Positions 1 through 11,800 of a DNA stretch of 64,000 nucleotides are shown here, in pieces. The translations under genes and the position numbers were made by a program. The DNA comes from Todiramphus chloris collaris (taxonomy: Eukaryota; Chordata; Aves; Coraciiformes; Alcedinidae), in assembly GCA_025345505.1 (NCBI GenBank), contig JANVCC010000010.1:40462660-40526659 (forward strand), read 5' to 3'. Position 1 is the stretch's first letter; each line of letters opens with the position of its first letter. The notes under the pieces are model-generated. The model saw only the letters and a program-made list of their open reading frames with translations. It searched no databases and was not told the DNA's origin.

Positions 1-3000
1 AAATCCAGCAGTTTGTGTGCCAGAGACTTCTAGGGTGCAGGATGTTGCTGGATATGGAGAGGATAGATTTTTCTCTCCCATTCCAGGCTTACTTTGGTGA
101 CATTTCATCACGTGGAACTAGCAGAATTTGGTCATCCACACAGACAGAGTAAACTAAGCCTGTATGTCCAGTAATTCTCATTTTGACAAGAGGATCACGA
201 AAGTCCAGCTAACAGTGATGCTTTACCCACTGTGCATGAGCAGGCACAAGATGAACACTTTACCCACTGTGCATGAGCAGGCACAAGATGAACAAAGTGA
301 AAATTGCTACAGTTCTGAGCTTGTTTTGGTCCAGTGTTGGCCACTGAAGAAGTAGCTTAAACCTAACATTAGTAAGGTATTTTTACTGTAATGCCAGCTC
401 AAAATACATGTCCTAGTCTCCAAAGGTACTAAATCTGTCATCAACATAGGCCAACAGCACTTCACTCAGTGTTGAAAGGCAAAGCTAAGCAGGAACACCC
501 CCAGCCTTTGAGTCAGTCCTGAAAGACATGCTAGGCTTGTGAGACCCGGGCTCTTCAGCTCTCAAGGGATTTTCTGAAGGACAGGTGAAGGGACTGTTGA
601 TTGGTTTACGGAAGTGCACAAAGGTCAGCTTCAGTTGCCTGAATGAACATTATCTGGAGCTATTTGCAATGTTCTAGAGTAACCTGGACATGCAGGTGGG
701 GTTTTTTTGCCAACCCTTTCTCGGATATGCCAAGGCATCTCAAATGCACGAGATGATGTCTCCTTTTGGACAGCTGTGACTGCTGTGTGACTTACCTGGT
801 TGAGAGGTTTAGCTCCAGGAGGAGGTGTACAGCTGAGAATCCCTGTCAGAGTGCTGTGAGAAGTTAGCTTTGCAGTCCCATTTTTCCCCTCTTATTTCCT
901 CCTAGCTTGATATGACAGCTTTCTGCTCAGCATGGCCACTTCTCATCATTGTCCTCTTGGGTGTCCGGGTCTTCCTGAGCATGGTGTAAGGAATCATGTG
1001 CCTCTGCTGCAGTAGTGATTTTCACTGTGGGAGCTGGGCTCCTTACAGTTTGGCTCACCTATGTGTTTCTGCCCAAGTCACCTCAGAATATGTGACATAG
1101 GTTCTTCTTTAAATTTACATCCACCTCTTAGTCAGGTGTCTCAGAGTTAGTGGCTAGTAGACAAGATCCTGTGGGACAGATGAGAAATATGTGAATGCAA
1201 CCAAAAAGAACCCTAAAACTGAACTTGCTCAGGGATGCTTCAGCAGAGGGGTAAAGTAGTGGCTAGAGAGGAACAAATGTGGTTAGAGGAACCTCCCCTG
1301 GGTCATGGAGAGGAAGAGGCAGCCAAAAGGGAGCTCTGTCACTGTGCAAACTGGCACTGCTGCCTGCATGAAATGGATATCAAGCTCCTGATACATCCTG
1401 GTGTCTTGCCCCAGGAATTCAGAAGGTGGTTTGGTATTGCTGTAGCTGCTCAGGAAGATGCATGTCTTGGTCGGAGAACAGAAATATCCCACCGGGTGTG
1501 TAAGCCACTGCTTTCCATGTGGAAACTGATTCGGTCCCTCACAGAGCTCTCAAAATAGCATATGGAAATGTGTTCTTGATTTCACATTCATTTTGTTCTG
1601 CCTTACACCTGTTAGACTTCACATTTTCCACAAAAAGAAGCAGCCATTGCCTGGGGTTTTTTTTGTTTGTTGGGTTTTTTTTTTACCAGAGCCAGCTGAA
1701 CAGCTTGTGTTCCTGATCAGTTTAAAAAAAGCTGTTCACCTAAAACCACAGATAAGTGAATCATATTCAACAAGGTCATCTATTCCCAACTAAACAAATG
1801 ACTTTTCTTCCAGGGTAACACAATCTTCTGTTACACGGAGATTAAATTACTGGGTTTAAAAACCCAGAAGTCTTAGCCTTTTAAAATATAAAAAGTTTGT
1901 GAATTTGCTTTCAACAGTCTCAGTAGCAAAGCAGTCTACCAAAGCAAAGAAAGATATGTTTCTTCTCGGACATCTTCAGAAAACATGTGAAATGTTCCAT
2001 CATTCACTTAAAGATTCCTGCTGGAGGTTTTTCTTCTCTGCTGTCCCTAAACTGATCTATTTACTGCCATTACTGCTACAGCTACAAATGGCTTAAGACT
2101 TCAAAAAGTCAGTTAGGAGACTGGCTTTGAATGTCTCTTCTACCTAACTCCTGTCAGTGGCTGGTGTGTTGCCAAGGGAGCTGCATTGTTTCCTCATGCA
2201 GCAAATGAATAAAGTTAAATTTATATCTCGCTATGCGCTAGAGAAATAGAGATGTAGTTATGTATGCATTACCTTGAATATAAATCATATAGAGATCCCC
2301 ACCTCCTCTGCCTGCTACAAGGCATGCATGAGAATGTCCCTCTGGAATAGTAATAAACGCATAAAACACCATGTCTGTAGCTAGAGATGAGTCAGATGCA
2401 GACTTCAGAAGTGGATCCAGATTTCAAATACCACCCAAAACTGTGTGTGTGATCAAAGGTTTTGGTTATGACCCAGCTCTGAATCACCATAACAGCCTGC
2501 ATAAAATTCTGAATCCATAAATCTCCACCATTTTATACATCCATTTAACCATATAAAGCTCCTTTCATCAAAATGGAGCCATGCAAAGAAGAGGGGTATG
2601 CCTTGCTGAGCACTGCAAGACATATGTATGACCCCCAAGTCAGCTGCAGAGCTGTGTTGTGGCCTTGGATAAACAACTGAACCCTGGCTGGCATTTCACA
2701 AGCAGTGGGACACAAAGGGGCAGCAATGGGACTGACAGTACTGTCATCAGGCACTGGAGAATGCATTGTCACGCCATGGGGCATAAGGACACAGTCCCAT
2801 TTTTAGTACGATAGGTAAACCAAGAAACATTTCTAAGCACAGGTCTCTTAAATGATGTTTGCTTTCTCTTCTACTATATTTACAGTTGCCTTTTTAGTGA
2901 GTGCACATGATGAATCAAAGTATCAGCTAACCTTTGGGCCAGGCAGAGGCATCAGACTTGGGTTTAGCCAGGTCACCCAACTCATTGTGACTGATGTTGT

Positions 3001-3197
3001 TACATCTCCATGTTACATCCTTCTGAATCACCATGCATATATTTTGCCTTCTAGAGATGTCCTAAAATTAATTAATGATCTACAAAAGCGTGATGAGGAG
3101 TGCTTGTGCTCCTACAGTGAGAAACGGACCTTATGTATCACTTTGTAATATGTCATTAGGCTTGGCTGAAAATTAGCCCTCTCAGTCATAAATAAAC
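1..3197. other. Unique non-coding stretch, no gene recognised
   Basis: Apart from a 37-bp tandem duplication (221-294) and short T-runs around 1661-1686, this stretch holds no repeat or gene I recognise. The reading frames are short and lie on both strands. The longest is a 98-codon plus-strand frame at 2852-3148 that sits just downstream of a plausible splice acceptor (pyrimidine-rich, ending in TTTACAG at about 2885). It has no convincing donor and resembles no protein family known to me. An 8-bp-stem palindrome with a 2-nt loop lies at 1850-1867. Introns or intergenic DNA are the likely explanation. Confidence 0.6.
221..294. repeat. Tandem duplication, 2 x 37 bp
   Basis: A 37-bp unit beginning CTTTACCCACTGTGCATG is present twice head to tail, 221-257 and 258-294, with no differences seen between the copies. 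The unit length is not a multiple of three, so it would shift a reading frame, which argues against a coding role. The perfect identity suggests a recent event or an assembly artefact. Confidence 0.9.
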
Positions 3198-3491
3198 ATA
3201 GAAGGGGCCAGTCTCTTTTCAGTGGTGCCCTGTGATAGGATGAGGGGCAACAGACACAAACCGGAACACAGGAAGTTCTACCTCTACAGAAGGAAAAACT
3301 TATTTACTGTGAGGGTGACAAACCACTGGAACAGGCTGCCCAGAGAGGTTGTGGAGTCTTCTCTAAAGACTTTCAAAACCTGCCTGGATGTCTTCTGTGT
3401 GGCCTGTCCTAGGTGATCCCGCTGTGGCAGGGGGGTTGGACTTGATGATCTTCAGAGCCCGCTTCCAACCCCTAACATTCTATGATTCTAT
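3198..3491 (+). mobile_element. CR1 LINE fragment, 3' end (5'-truncated)
   Basis: This is the last part of a CR1 non-LTR retrotransposon. The conceptual translation over 3222-3400 reads like the end of CR1 ORF2 (PCDRMRGN, a Lys/Arg-rich stretch with FTVRV, then [12 protein letters not shown]). It is followed by the typical untranslated 3' end: GGGGGGTTGGACTTGATGATC, a TTCCAACC block and a terminal ATTCTATGATTCTAT. CR1 copies are normally 5'-truncated, as here, so only the ORF2 C-terminus remains. The copy is a dead fragment with no reverse transcriptase domain. Its reading frame is nearly intact, so it is fairly young compared with the copy at 16.9 kb. Confidence 0.93.
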
Positions 3492-4143
3492 AAAACATGA
3501 CTTAGCTCAAATTTTTAGCATGGCTCTTAAAAGCCAGCAAGTAATTTTTGTTATTAGGGCAATGGAGGGGATGGGTCAGGATGTCTGGAGGTAAATTGTC
3601 TCCTTCTCAGCACTATCCACCCCCTCTGCACACTCTTCTCTTTACAGAGGGCATTGCTAAAGCTGGGAAGAGGACAAAAATATTCTTTGTCTAACTTTAG
3701 GGGAAAAAACTGCCTACGTGTTTTTAAGGCTGAGACACAAAGTGACAGAAAGCCTTACTTTCAACATACAGTAACAATTCCAACTCTAAAAGGAAATGTA
3801 ATCACAAAAGTGTCACAATTTAAAGCACAACAGTTCTACTTCAACCTCCTCCTATTTTCAGAGTAGACAAAGAAGCTAAAGGGATAGGGTGGGGGGCATT
3901 TAGGATGAGAATTAGAACAGAAATCTGAAAGGCCAGAAAATTTCCAGATGCTTAAAAAAGAAAAGAAACCCTTTAAAATGTTTCTGAGGCATTAATGCTG
4001 GCTCCTGGAGGCTTCCAGTTTGACAGAGACACTGCTTTATTGCCTCAGTCCCGTGCAGAGAGAGTCTGAGCTCACAAACACTGCATGGAGATGCCATATG
4101 GGAAGCTTTGTAAGCCTCTGGCAAATATCTGTATCAAACATGC

Positions 4144-4268
4144 ACTTGTATAGTACCTTCTGCATTGCAAAGCACAAAACAGCAATGAATAGCACCTCCC
4201 AGTGCTAGTGGGAGGCCACAAATTACCTTTTCCTCTTACAGATGGTAAAATTGGACCCACCTGTTCTC
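4144..4268 (-). repeat. Degraded CORE-SINE/MIR-like fragment
   Basis: The plus strand reads like the reverse complement of the 3' half of a vertebrate MIR-like CORE-SINE. A CTTGTATAGTACCTTC segment corresponds to the conserved 'tatatagcgcttt' area. Further on, ATTACCTTTTCCTCTTACAGATGGTAAAATTG corresponds to the 'attatccccattttacagatgggga' area, here given over positions 4224-4252. The match is by memory of the family and is heavily diverged; an L2-derived origin is an alternative. Confidence 0.4.
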
Positions 4269-5760
4269 CTTGTAACCTCATCTCTGAGGATGTAGAGTAA
4301 AATGTTGCTGCTCCAAGCCAGTGTTGTGTGTCTGTAGTTAACACGAGAAGGCACCTGGCTGGGGAGAATACGATCCAGATCAAACTCCCAGGCCACTCTT
4401 CTGCCTAGGAGTGTCACCCCACAGCTGGGAAGCATGAATACTCTGCAATGATACAGATACAAGTGTTGTATTTATTTGGTAACTCATCTGTCTACATTTT
4501 AAAACTTCTGTGCGAAATACAAATGTAAATCAGCTCTGATTGTGTAGCAGCACCGCAGTGTCCTGAAGTGCATGGGAGATCCTGTCCTCCTCCCAACACC
4601 CCTTATCATCATACTAACTTGCCACTTTAATAAGCGTTATCTTGGCGGACAGTAGACCTGTCACAGCTCAGAGCGAGGAAGCTGGTCTTCAGGGACCAGT
4701 GAGCCGGACGATACCCTTTATGGCATTCACCCAGAGAAGGAACATGCTGCAAAGCAGAAATGTAAATCAGTTCTTCCCAGGCAGGCTGTGAAACAGGGTG
4801 ACTGTTATCAGCTCCATCCATAATAAAAATGAAAAGTGGGAGCATCAGTCTTTTCCTTTTCACATCTATCTTTTACACTCAATATTCTCTCTGATCCTGG
4901 AATACTGGAGTGCTTCTATCGAGCATTAATATATATTGTACACGCCATTAATTCAGCTTCATAATGCCGTTACCAAACAAGCAATTACAACTATCTGAAC
5001 TGAGCCTAATAGCAGGTAAATATGGGGAAGCAGCCTTCATTCACACTATAGAGTTATTCTCTTCAAAACTATCCTATCTTCTAATTCAGGTGCCATGTAG
5101 AATACTGTGCATTTTTCCCCATGAACAGAAATTTTTAAGTGTTAAATTTTCCCAGCCATTTTTACAGGGAGGCAGTTGTGATACTGCACCTATTCCTTCT
5201 ACATATTCTCGCCAATAAGACCAGTCTCCCTCTCAGATACTACTAATAAATGCTGAATTTAGTAGTCATGTGCACAAGCAAGGAAATCTAACTGCAGGAT
5301 TGTTTACTACCTGGAGCATCCACTGATAACAATAGAAGGGATACAGTTTTTATACAGAACTTACATGCAAGCTAGATTATGCATCCATAGGTTAATTTAG
5401 CTCCCTTATGGCTAGGCATTATGATACATTTGCTGATTACATGATCACATACAGTGTTTTCCTCATTTAACTTTGGCTTCAGTTGGTACATAGGATGCTC
5501 TGTGACGGGCAGCTGTTCAGCAATCCTCTTCTTCCAGTTCTCACATGCAGGGCCCCAGTGTCACTGTGACTAAGCACTGTGCTGCATGAAATGGAGATAA
5601 TCACTGCTTTCTCACTTGCTCTTCTGGAGCGCAAGTCACTGGGAAATTGGAGCATTCACAATTATCAGCAAACATATTTTTAGTGCTCCCCTGTGACAAA
5701 AAGTACCACCCCGTTTCAGAGGCATGGCTGAAGCTCATGCAAGTCTTCTATCTGTTGCAG

Positions 5761-5858
5761 TATACACTTGAATTTGACCCTCAGCTCTACCAGAAGTTAT
5801 TAAGTCTCACCTCAGCAATCCAGGCTGAGAAATTAAAAATGGATACTTGCTTTACAAG
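5761..5858 (+). other. Candidate internal exon (98 bp)
   Basis: The interval is preceded by a pyrimidine-rich acceptor (TCTTCTATCTGTTGCAG, ending at 5760) and followed by a donor matching the vertebrate consensus perfectly (AAG|GTGAGT, intron from 5859). Only one of the three plus-strand frames is open, starting at the first base. It encodes 32 residues beginning YTLEFDPQLYQKLL and ending near KMDTCFT, with two bases left over. The peptide is amphipathic and Leu/Gln/Lys-rich and matches no family I recognise. It could be a coding exon of an unidentified gene, a lncRNA exon, or chance; the splice signals are the evidence. The open frame continues upstream through the acceptor to 5647, so openness alone is weak support. 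Confidence 0.3.
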
Positions 5859-8814
5859 GTGAGTGCGTGAAGCCTTCTTTAGAAAAGCTCTGAAACGCAG
5901 CTCTTAACACCCACTCCTGGATAGGCTCCAGACTGGAACTCACAGCTTCCTCTGGCTCCCGGTACAGATCACCTTCCCAGAAGAAAAACAGAGCAAAGCT
6001 GTCAGGTTTTGAGAGGGCTTGTGCAACATCCCCATATGAAGGGAAAGGGATAGCCCCACGTGCCATCAGCCAGAAGCAGAGACCTTGGCTGAGAGAGGGA
6101 AATCAGTCCAGGTAATTAGTTTAGTAAAACAGTGAGAAGACTGCTAAGAGAACTAAGTAACTGTAGCGCTGCCTACTCTGCCTGGAGTACATCTGAGGAC
6201 CAAAGTCCTCCTGTCTGTCTAAGCAAGCACAAGTTCATGTATAAGACAAGCTGGTGCCCCAGCTGTGGAGAGAGTGTTTCCACCAAGGCCATTCCTGTCA
6301 GCCCAGTGTTACTGATGTTAATTAAATTCTTTGGCGGGTACACCTGCCTGCAAGCCAGAGCTGGCCCAGACTTTATAGCCATAATGTTACATTAATGACT
6401 TCAGATGGGAGATCATGTCATTAATTTCAGCAAGGTTGTGTGGGTTGCAGCCATAGGTAGAAGTGATCCTTCCTATTTCTGTAACCATAGCAGAGCAAGG
6501 CAGGAACATCCCACAAGGGACAATCAATAGACTGAGACAAATGAAACCTGTCAAAAGGTATGGTTGTTGACAGAATAATATTTGTGGTAAAAAATTTATC
6601 AGTTTCAAACAGTCTTGACTTTGAAAACGTATTTGTTATTGGATTTTCCATGCTCTCCACGCCAAATAAGAAGCTTTATGCATACCAAGCAACATATACA
6701 AATACTATGTGAGATGAAAACACTTATTATTGACATTTTTAAATGGGTGAGTCTGATCAGAAAGGAAATGCCATTTTGCATAATGATCTGTGGAATTCAG
6801 TGCCATAGGAAGTCATGGAGCATATGAACATCCAGGTTACAGAGAGCAGATATTTATACCAAGAAGCAGAATAAATTAGTTTAGAACAGTAAACTCCTTA
6901 AAAGGTTCATGGGGGTGAAGGGAAGCCTGAAACCTCTTACTTCCAGGTTGAATGACTAGGGGTCTGGAAAAGCTGTCCTATAACTCTATTTTGTGGAATT
7001 TCATGTATTTTTTGAAGTATCTGCTGCTTCAAACTTGGCAGATTGATCCTCTATGGAAAAATCTGTATCTCAGCCTGAATAGGATCCATCTCCCTTTACA
7101 TTAGACCTATGTAAAATCCCCTTCAGTCTTAATAAACACAGCAATTTATAATGCTACGGTGTGAGAACTAATACCACAAAGCAGTAATAGCTGTGACTTT
7201 TCTTCCTCCACACTGGTACTGTCACATGCAGCTCATTTTTCACATGGAGAAAGAGAAAGGCAGGTTTGCAGGAAAGCTGGGAGCAGGTCCCTTTACCTCT
7301 GCCAGCTGAAACTGCAATGCAAGAGGCGGAAATAATGGTTTAGAGAGAAAGTTTACAAGCAAGAGCTGGACTCTTACTCCAAGGAGGTGGAGACTCTGTG
7401 CTCTGGACTGCACCCAAAAGTAGTTTTAATGCACTTTTCCATTAATCATAGGATAAAATTGGGAGGAGGGAGGGACCAAACCCAGCAGAACAGGCCTTAG
7501 AACCAACTCTGCCAAAATTACCCTCAAAACAAAGACTACATCGTTGAGGCTACTTATACTGGAAGGCATCACTCCTCAGTTCCTATGCACAAAGGTCATC
7601 ACGTTGGCTCTGTGATAAAGGATCTTGCAGGCTTGCAGAGAGATGCTCAGTGCCTGTAAATGTTTGCCTAGCCTGATATGAAGGTGTTTTAAATAAAAAT
7701 AGATAATTTGCTTATTGGAAAGACCTGACAACTTGTCAACCACATTAAGCTGTGCTGTAAAAGGGATTTTCTCATGACTCTGGGATCCTTTGATCAGAAG
7801 TGCAACAGAGTGATTAAATTAGCACCTCTAGTTTCACTTAGCTTGACCACAAAGACAAAATGCTTTCTACACATGGCTTCTTTGTAGGCCCCAACATGTC
7901 AGCACCAGGGGGGGAATCTTCTCAGCTCCTGAATGCACAAGGGCCAAATGCTGGGCACTTGCACAGAGCACCAGGCCCCAAGCAGACAGCATGGGTTTCA
8001 TCTTGGTGAACCATGTGCCAGCAGGTTTTGCTTCCATCCCACTGGCATAACGTGCCCTCCACACCACCATTCTAGAATAGAGCACTTTTTATCCCTGAGG
8101 TGGCAAAGAAAAGAGAAGTTTCCTTCTGATTCACAGGAAAGAGCAGTTGTTGTCCCCTCCCAGCTACATAAGGTTGGCCTCACATCTCTCTAGAGAAACA
8201 GCCTCCTCCTCCTTCTACAAGGAACCTCTTGATGTTTATTAGCTGTGGAGAAGGAGGCACACACCCTTCCCCATGGTTCGGGGATGAAACCATCTTTCTT
8301 GGCTTTGGGGGCTGGAAGCATGTTTAAGCCTGCCAGCTCTGACGAAGGACCCTGGTCTGAGTCCCAGCACCTGCACTTAATTTTCCTCCCTGTGTGTATT
8401 TATATGTGTATGTACAGGCATGAGTGCTCACTGGGACCTGTTGGGTTTGGGGACACTATCTTGCATGAGGCTTTTGCCAGCTGAGCGCATCCTGGGGTTT
8501 TCCCGTGAGGAAAAGGCTGTTTCTGGGTGCACATCAGGGTCTGCCTCCTGCCACACACCCCTCCAGGTGCTGCAGTTCAGAGGGCCACATGTTCAAAAAT
8601 TAAGAATCCAGGACATTTTGCTGTGTAAACAGCAAAGTAGCATCATTTTTAGACCTGACACCTGTCTTCAAGGGATTATGGCAGTCCAGCCTGGAAGTGC
8701 ATGAGCCTCCATTGACTGCATGGGAAATGAGACCGCTGAAGAATTGTAATAAGTGAAATTCTACTTTAGATGCTAAACTAACTAAAATAACACTGTAAAG
8801 CAGGCTCTAATATC

Positions 8815-8866
8815 TATCATGGAATACCATGTTGGAAGGGGATGCAAGGACTATCCAGTTCAAGCT
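8815..8866 (-). mobile_element. Decayed CR1 3'-end fragment
   Basis: The sequence ATCATGGAATACCATGTTGG followed by a GGAAGGGGATGCAAGGACTATCCAGTTCAAG-like block (8835-8866) resembles the reverse complement of a CR1 tail (tail units, then the 'ttggaagggacctcaaagatcatctagttc' area). Only about 50 bp can be followed, with many mismatches, so this is a tentative assignment. Confidence 0.4.
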
Positions 8867-11800
8867 ATTCAGTTTGTATCACTCTGTGTCTGCTTGCAGG
8901 CTTGAAAACAGTATTTGTTGCATACAACAAATATTACAGCCTAAGCCCTGTTTTCATTTACATCTTCACAATTTCTTTGGAGGTCATGGGGTTGTATGCT
9001 CTGTCACATTGAGTATTAAGTGGGAAACGCGCAAACACACAAAATAATCAAATGAATCATACTAAAGCAGGACTATTCCCTGCAGTCTCCAGAATTGTGC
9101 TGTTAAACCCTGAGATGGAGGATTTAACAAAGGCTGGAGACCATTATTTCTGAGTCTCTAACCACTTGCAATTTGCAGTCAGGGTTTAGCTGTATGAGCA
9201 CTGCAGGATTTGGCAACCATTGAACTTTTTTTTTTAAATGTTACATTAACTCAAAATCTGACAGAGGCAGATTTGTGCTGAGAAGCAGATGAATGAGCTA
9301 GCATCTCTGTAATACATGGATTGTTCAAAATTCAGAAGATTTACTGAATCTGAATAAAAAGGCATCATTTAATATTTGGTACAACATTAAAGCAGTGCCT
9401 GTTCCCAATTTTATACAATTAATTCAAAAGCACAACTAATAGTAACTTTCCCTTACTTGTATCCTAAGTAGCAATATTTAGTCCAAAAACACAGTAGTAA
9501 GGCAAAATACTCCTAGGGCAAGCCAATCTCTTTTGGAAAACAGGAAAACTGTATGGCTGTTTTGTGCACATAAATATTGCTTAAGTGTATAATTACATGT
9601 AGGAAATGATTTCAAACACAGAAACACAAGAAACATCAAATCAAGTGTGATTCACTAAAGGCAGGCCTTCGCTGTGCTTTTCCAAGAGGGGAAGCCATCA
9701 ATCTGAATGTGACACAGTGGTAGTTTCCAGAAATGAAAAGAAAAGCCAAAAGCAGGATTTGTTTCAGATAACTTTTTCATCTAAAAATAAGGTCTCTTGC
9801 ACAAGCTGTTCACCTAGACTCCCTCGATGATCTGAGAAGTGAGAGAAGAGAACAAGAGGGAAACCCCGCCAGGCACTTTGTCTCATCTTATAATAGCGAG
9901 TGCTGTCAGAGGATTTTCTCCCAAAGCTACCAATTCTGATCACTAGCTAGAGAAATAGAGGATTACATCTTTTCTTTTTTTTTTTTTCTCCATGCCTAAA
10001 ACTATGTGACCAAACACCACCCTGTGATACTTGCCAAAAGCCTCCGGGGGTACTTGTGGAGGGGATCTCAGTCACAACAACTAAGCTTCTTGCTAGAGGT
10101 TAAATATCACTATCTTTTCTCTGATCCGCTAGAAACCCCTTTGAACTTTTCAGGGCTTCCAAAGGACTTTATAGTTCCACAGGATTTTAGTGGCTCATAT
10201 TTGGACATCTGGCTTCTTCTGGAGCCCTGTGCTGCTGAGTGTCCTATGGGAGTGCAGTCAGTATTTGTCAGAAGCCAGATGTGGAATTGCCGAGCAAGGT
10301 GCCCTGCACTGAATAAGTACCATCTACCCAAACTTGTTCCCTGAGCTGCACATCAGCCTTACACACCTCCAGATTTCTTCAGCCCTAAACTACTTGCTTG
10401 CCCCAACTGATTCAAAAGACATTTTTTGATGTTTTTTTCTGGTTTTTAGATCTTTTTTCTTCATTCATGCAGCTGTTCATTACTATATAATTTTTTTTAG
10501 TATGTTTCCCTCAAGCCTAAATTATGCATCACCTGTGCCTTACTTGTTTGGATTAAATGCTGAGAACAGATAAGATGGGAGTAGGACCATTTGACCTCCA
10601 AACATGTGCTTCTGATTAGCTTACCATTACTAACTACCCTATGTTTAATATCATTAGTCACTTAAGCAGTATGACAACACATTAGTTATGTTTATTGGTT
10701 TAAACGTAAGCCAAATGAACATGCCAATGGAAATTACATCCCTTCAAAAGCGATCCCCAGACACCTCCCTCCCAGCTATGCTGAGGCTGCTTGTGTCAAC
10801 AACCCAGGACAACACAATATTGCAAAACCCATAGTACCTGGAAGATCCTTGAAGAAACACCTCAGTGGGCATGGAGCTGGCTGCTCTGGGCCAAGACTCA
10901 ATGCACAAGAGCATATGGACACCAAAATCCATGATAGCATCCACACACACTCATAAACCAGCCTAATCCCACCATATTGTGTTTCTCCAAACAGCCTAGC
11001 CACAGATGAAACCTTCATTGTAGTGAGGTCACGCCCTGCCTTACAGAGGCTTGCTCCTCACAGCACGTGCACTTGCAGTTTAGGTCTGTGACGTCCTGTC
11101 AAGAGGACCTGAGGACAGGTGTAGCTGGGGATCCATTCTTCTCCCATGGTGTAGAATTTAACCGTGCTTTCTGGAGATACCTTCCTAAGTTTTTTTTTTT
11201 CCTCATGGATTACTCAATATATCATTAATGTTGCTTCAGATAGTAGGGCAAGAGGAGTAATATACTATTTTCCTCATTCATTGGCAAGTGTAGATTCCTG
11301 TTTTGCTTGTCTTTTAGTCAAAGTGTAAGTCTGCAATCTTATTAGAGCATGGCGCCTGTAAAAGATTTTATGGTTATTTAAGAGGAAGGTGGGCTGTAAA
11401 AAAATGAAAGTTTATTATATACTTAGATGAAAATATTTCTGTTTCCCCCATACAATTTTTGAAATACACATTAACATTCTATTTATGTTGAAGATTTGGG
11501 ATTCCTTCAGATTTCCACACCAGGGTATAGATATGAACGCAGTAAGTGGTGCAGGTAATGACAATTCAGGGTTGACAGCCAAGGACACTTGATGTCCAAA
11601 ATTTTCCTCTACCTTGTTTAGAATAATCTCTCGTAAACACAAGAATACAGAGCTCCATGGGCTCACCTCACTGTGTCAGCACCTGTTTGCTGCTGCTTGG
11701 CTAGACGCTGAGGGCTGTAGGCTCTGGGGTGTTTTTAGAGGTATTTATCTCAAAGCCACTAAAGATGACAATGAGAGCTGGGCAGTTTCTGAACCAGACT

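Larger units (their letters stand above)
3492..8814. other. Unique stretch with one MIR-like trace and one exon candidate
   Basis: Most of this stretch is unique AT-rich DNA. Two items are annotated separately: a MIR-like antisense trace at 4144-4268 and a splice-flanked interval at 5761-5858. The remaining open frames, up to 103 codons, lie on both strands, overlap each other and resemble no known protein. No CpG-rich promoter-like segment is visible. Confidence 0.55.

Noticed and set aside
1850..1867. Palindrome CTGGGTTTAAAAACCCAG
   Set aside because: Stem of 8 bp only; expected by chance in a window of this size.
2852..3148. 98-codon frame after a plausible acceptor
   Set aside because: No convincing donor, no known domain; length is compatible with chance.
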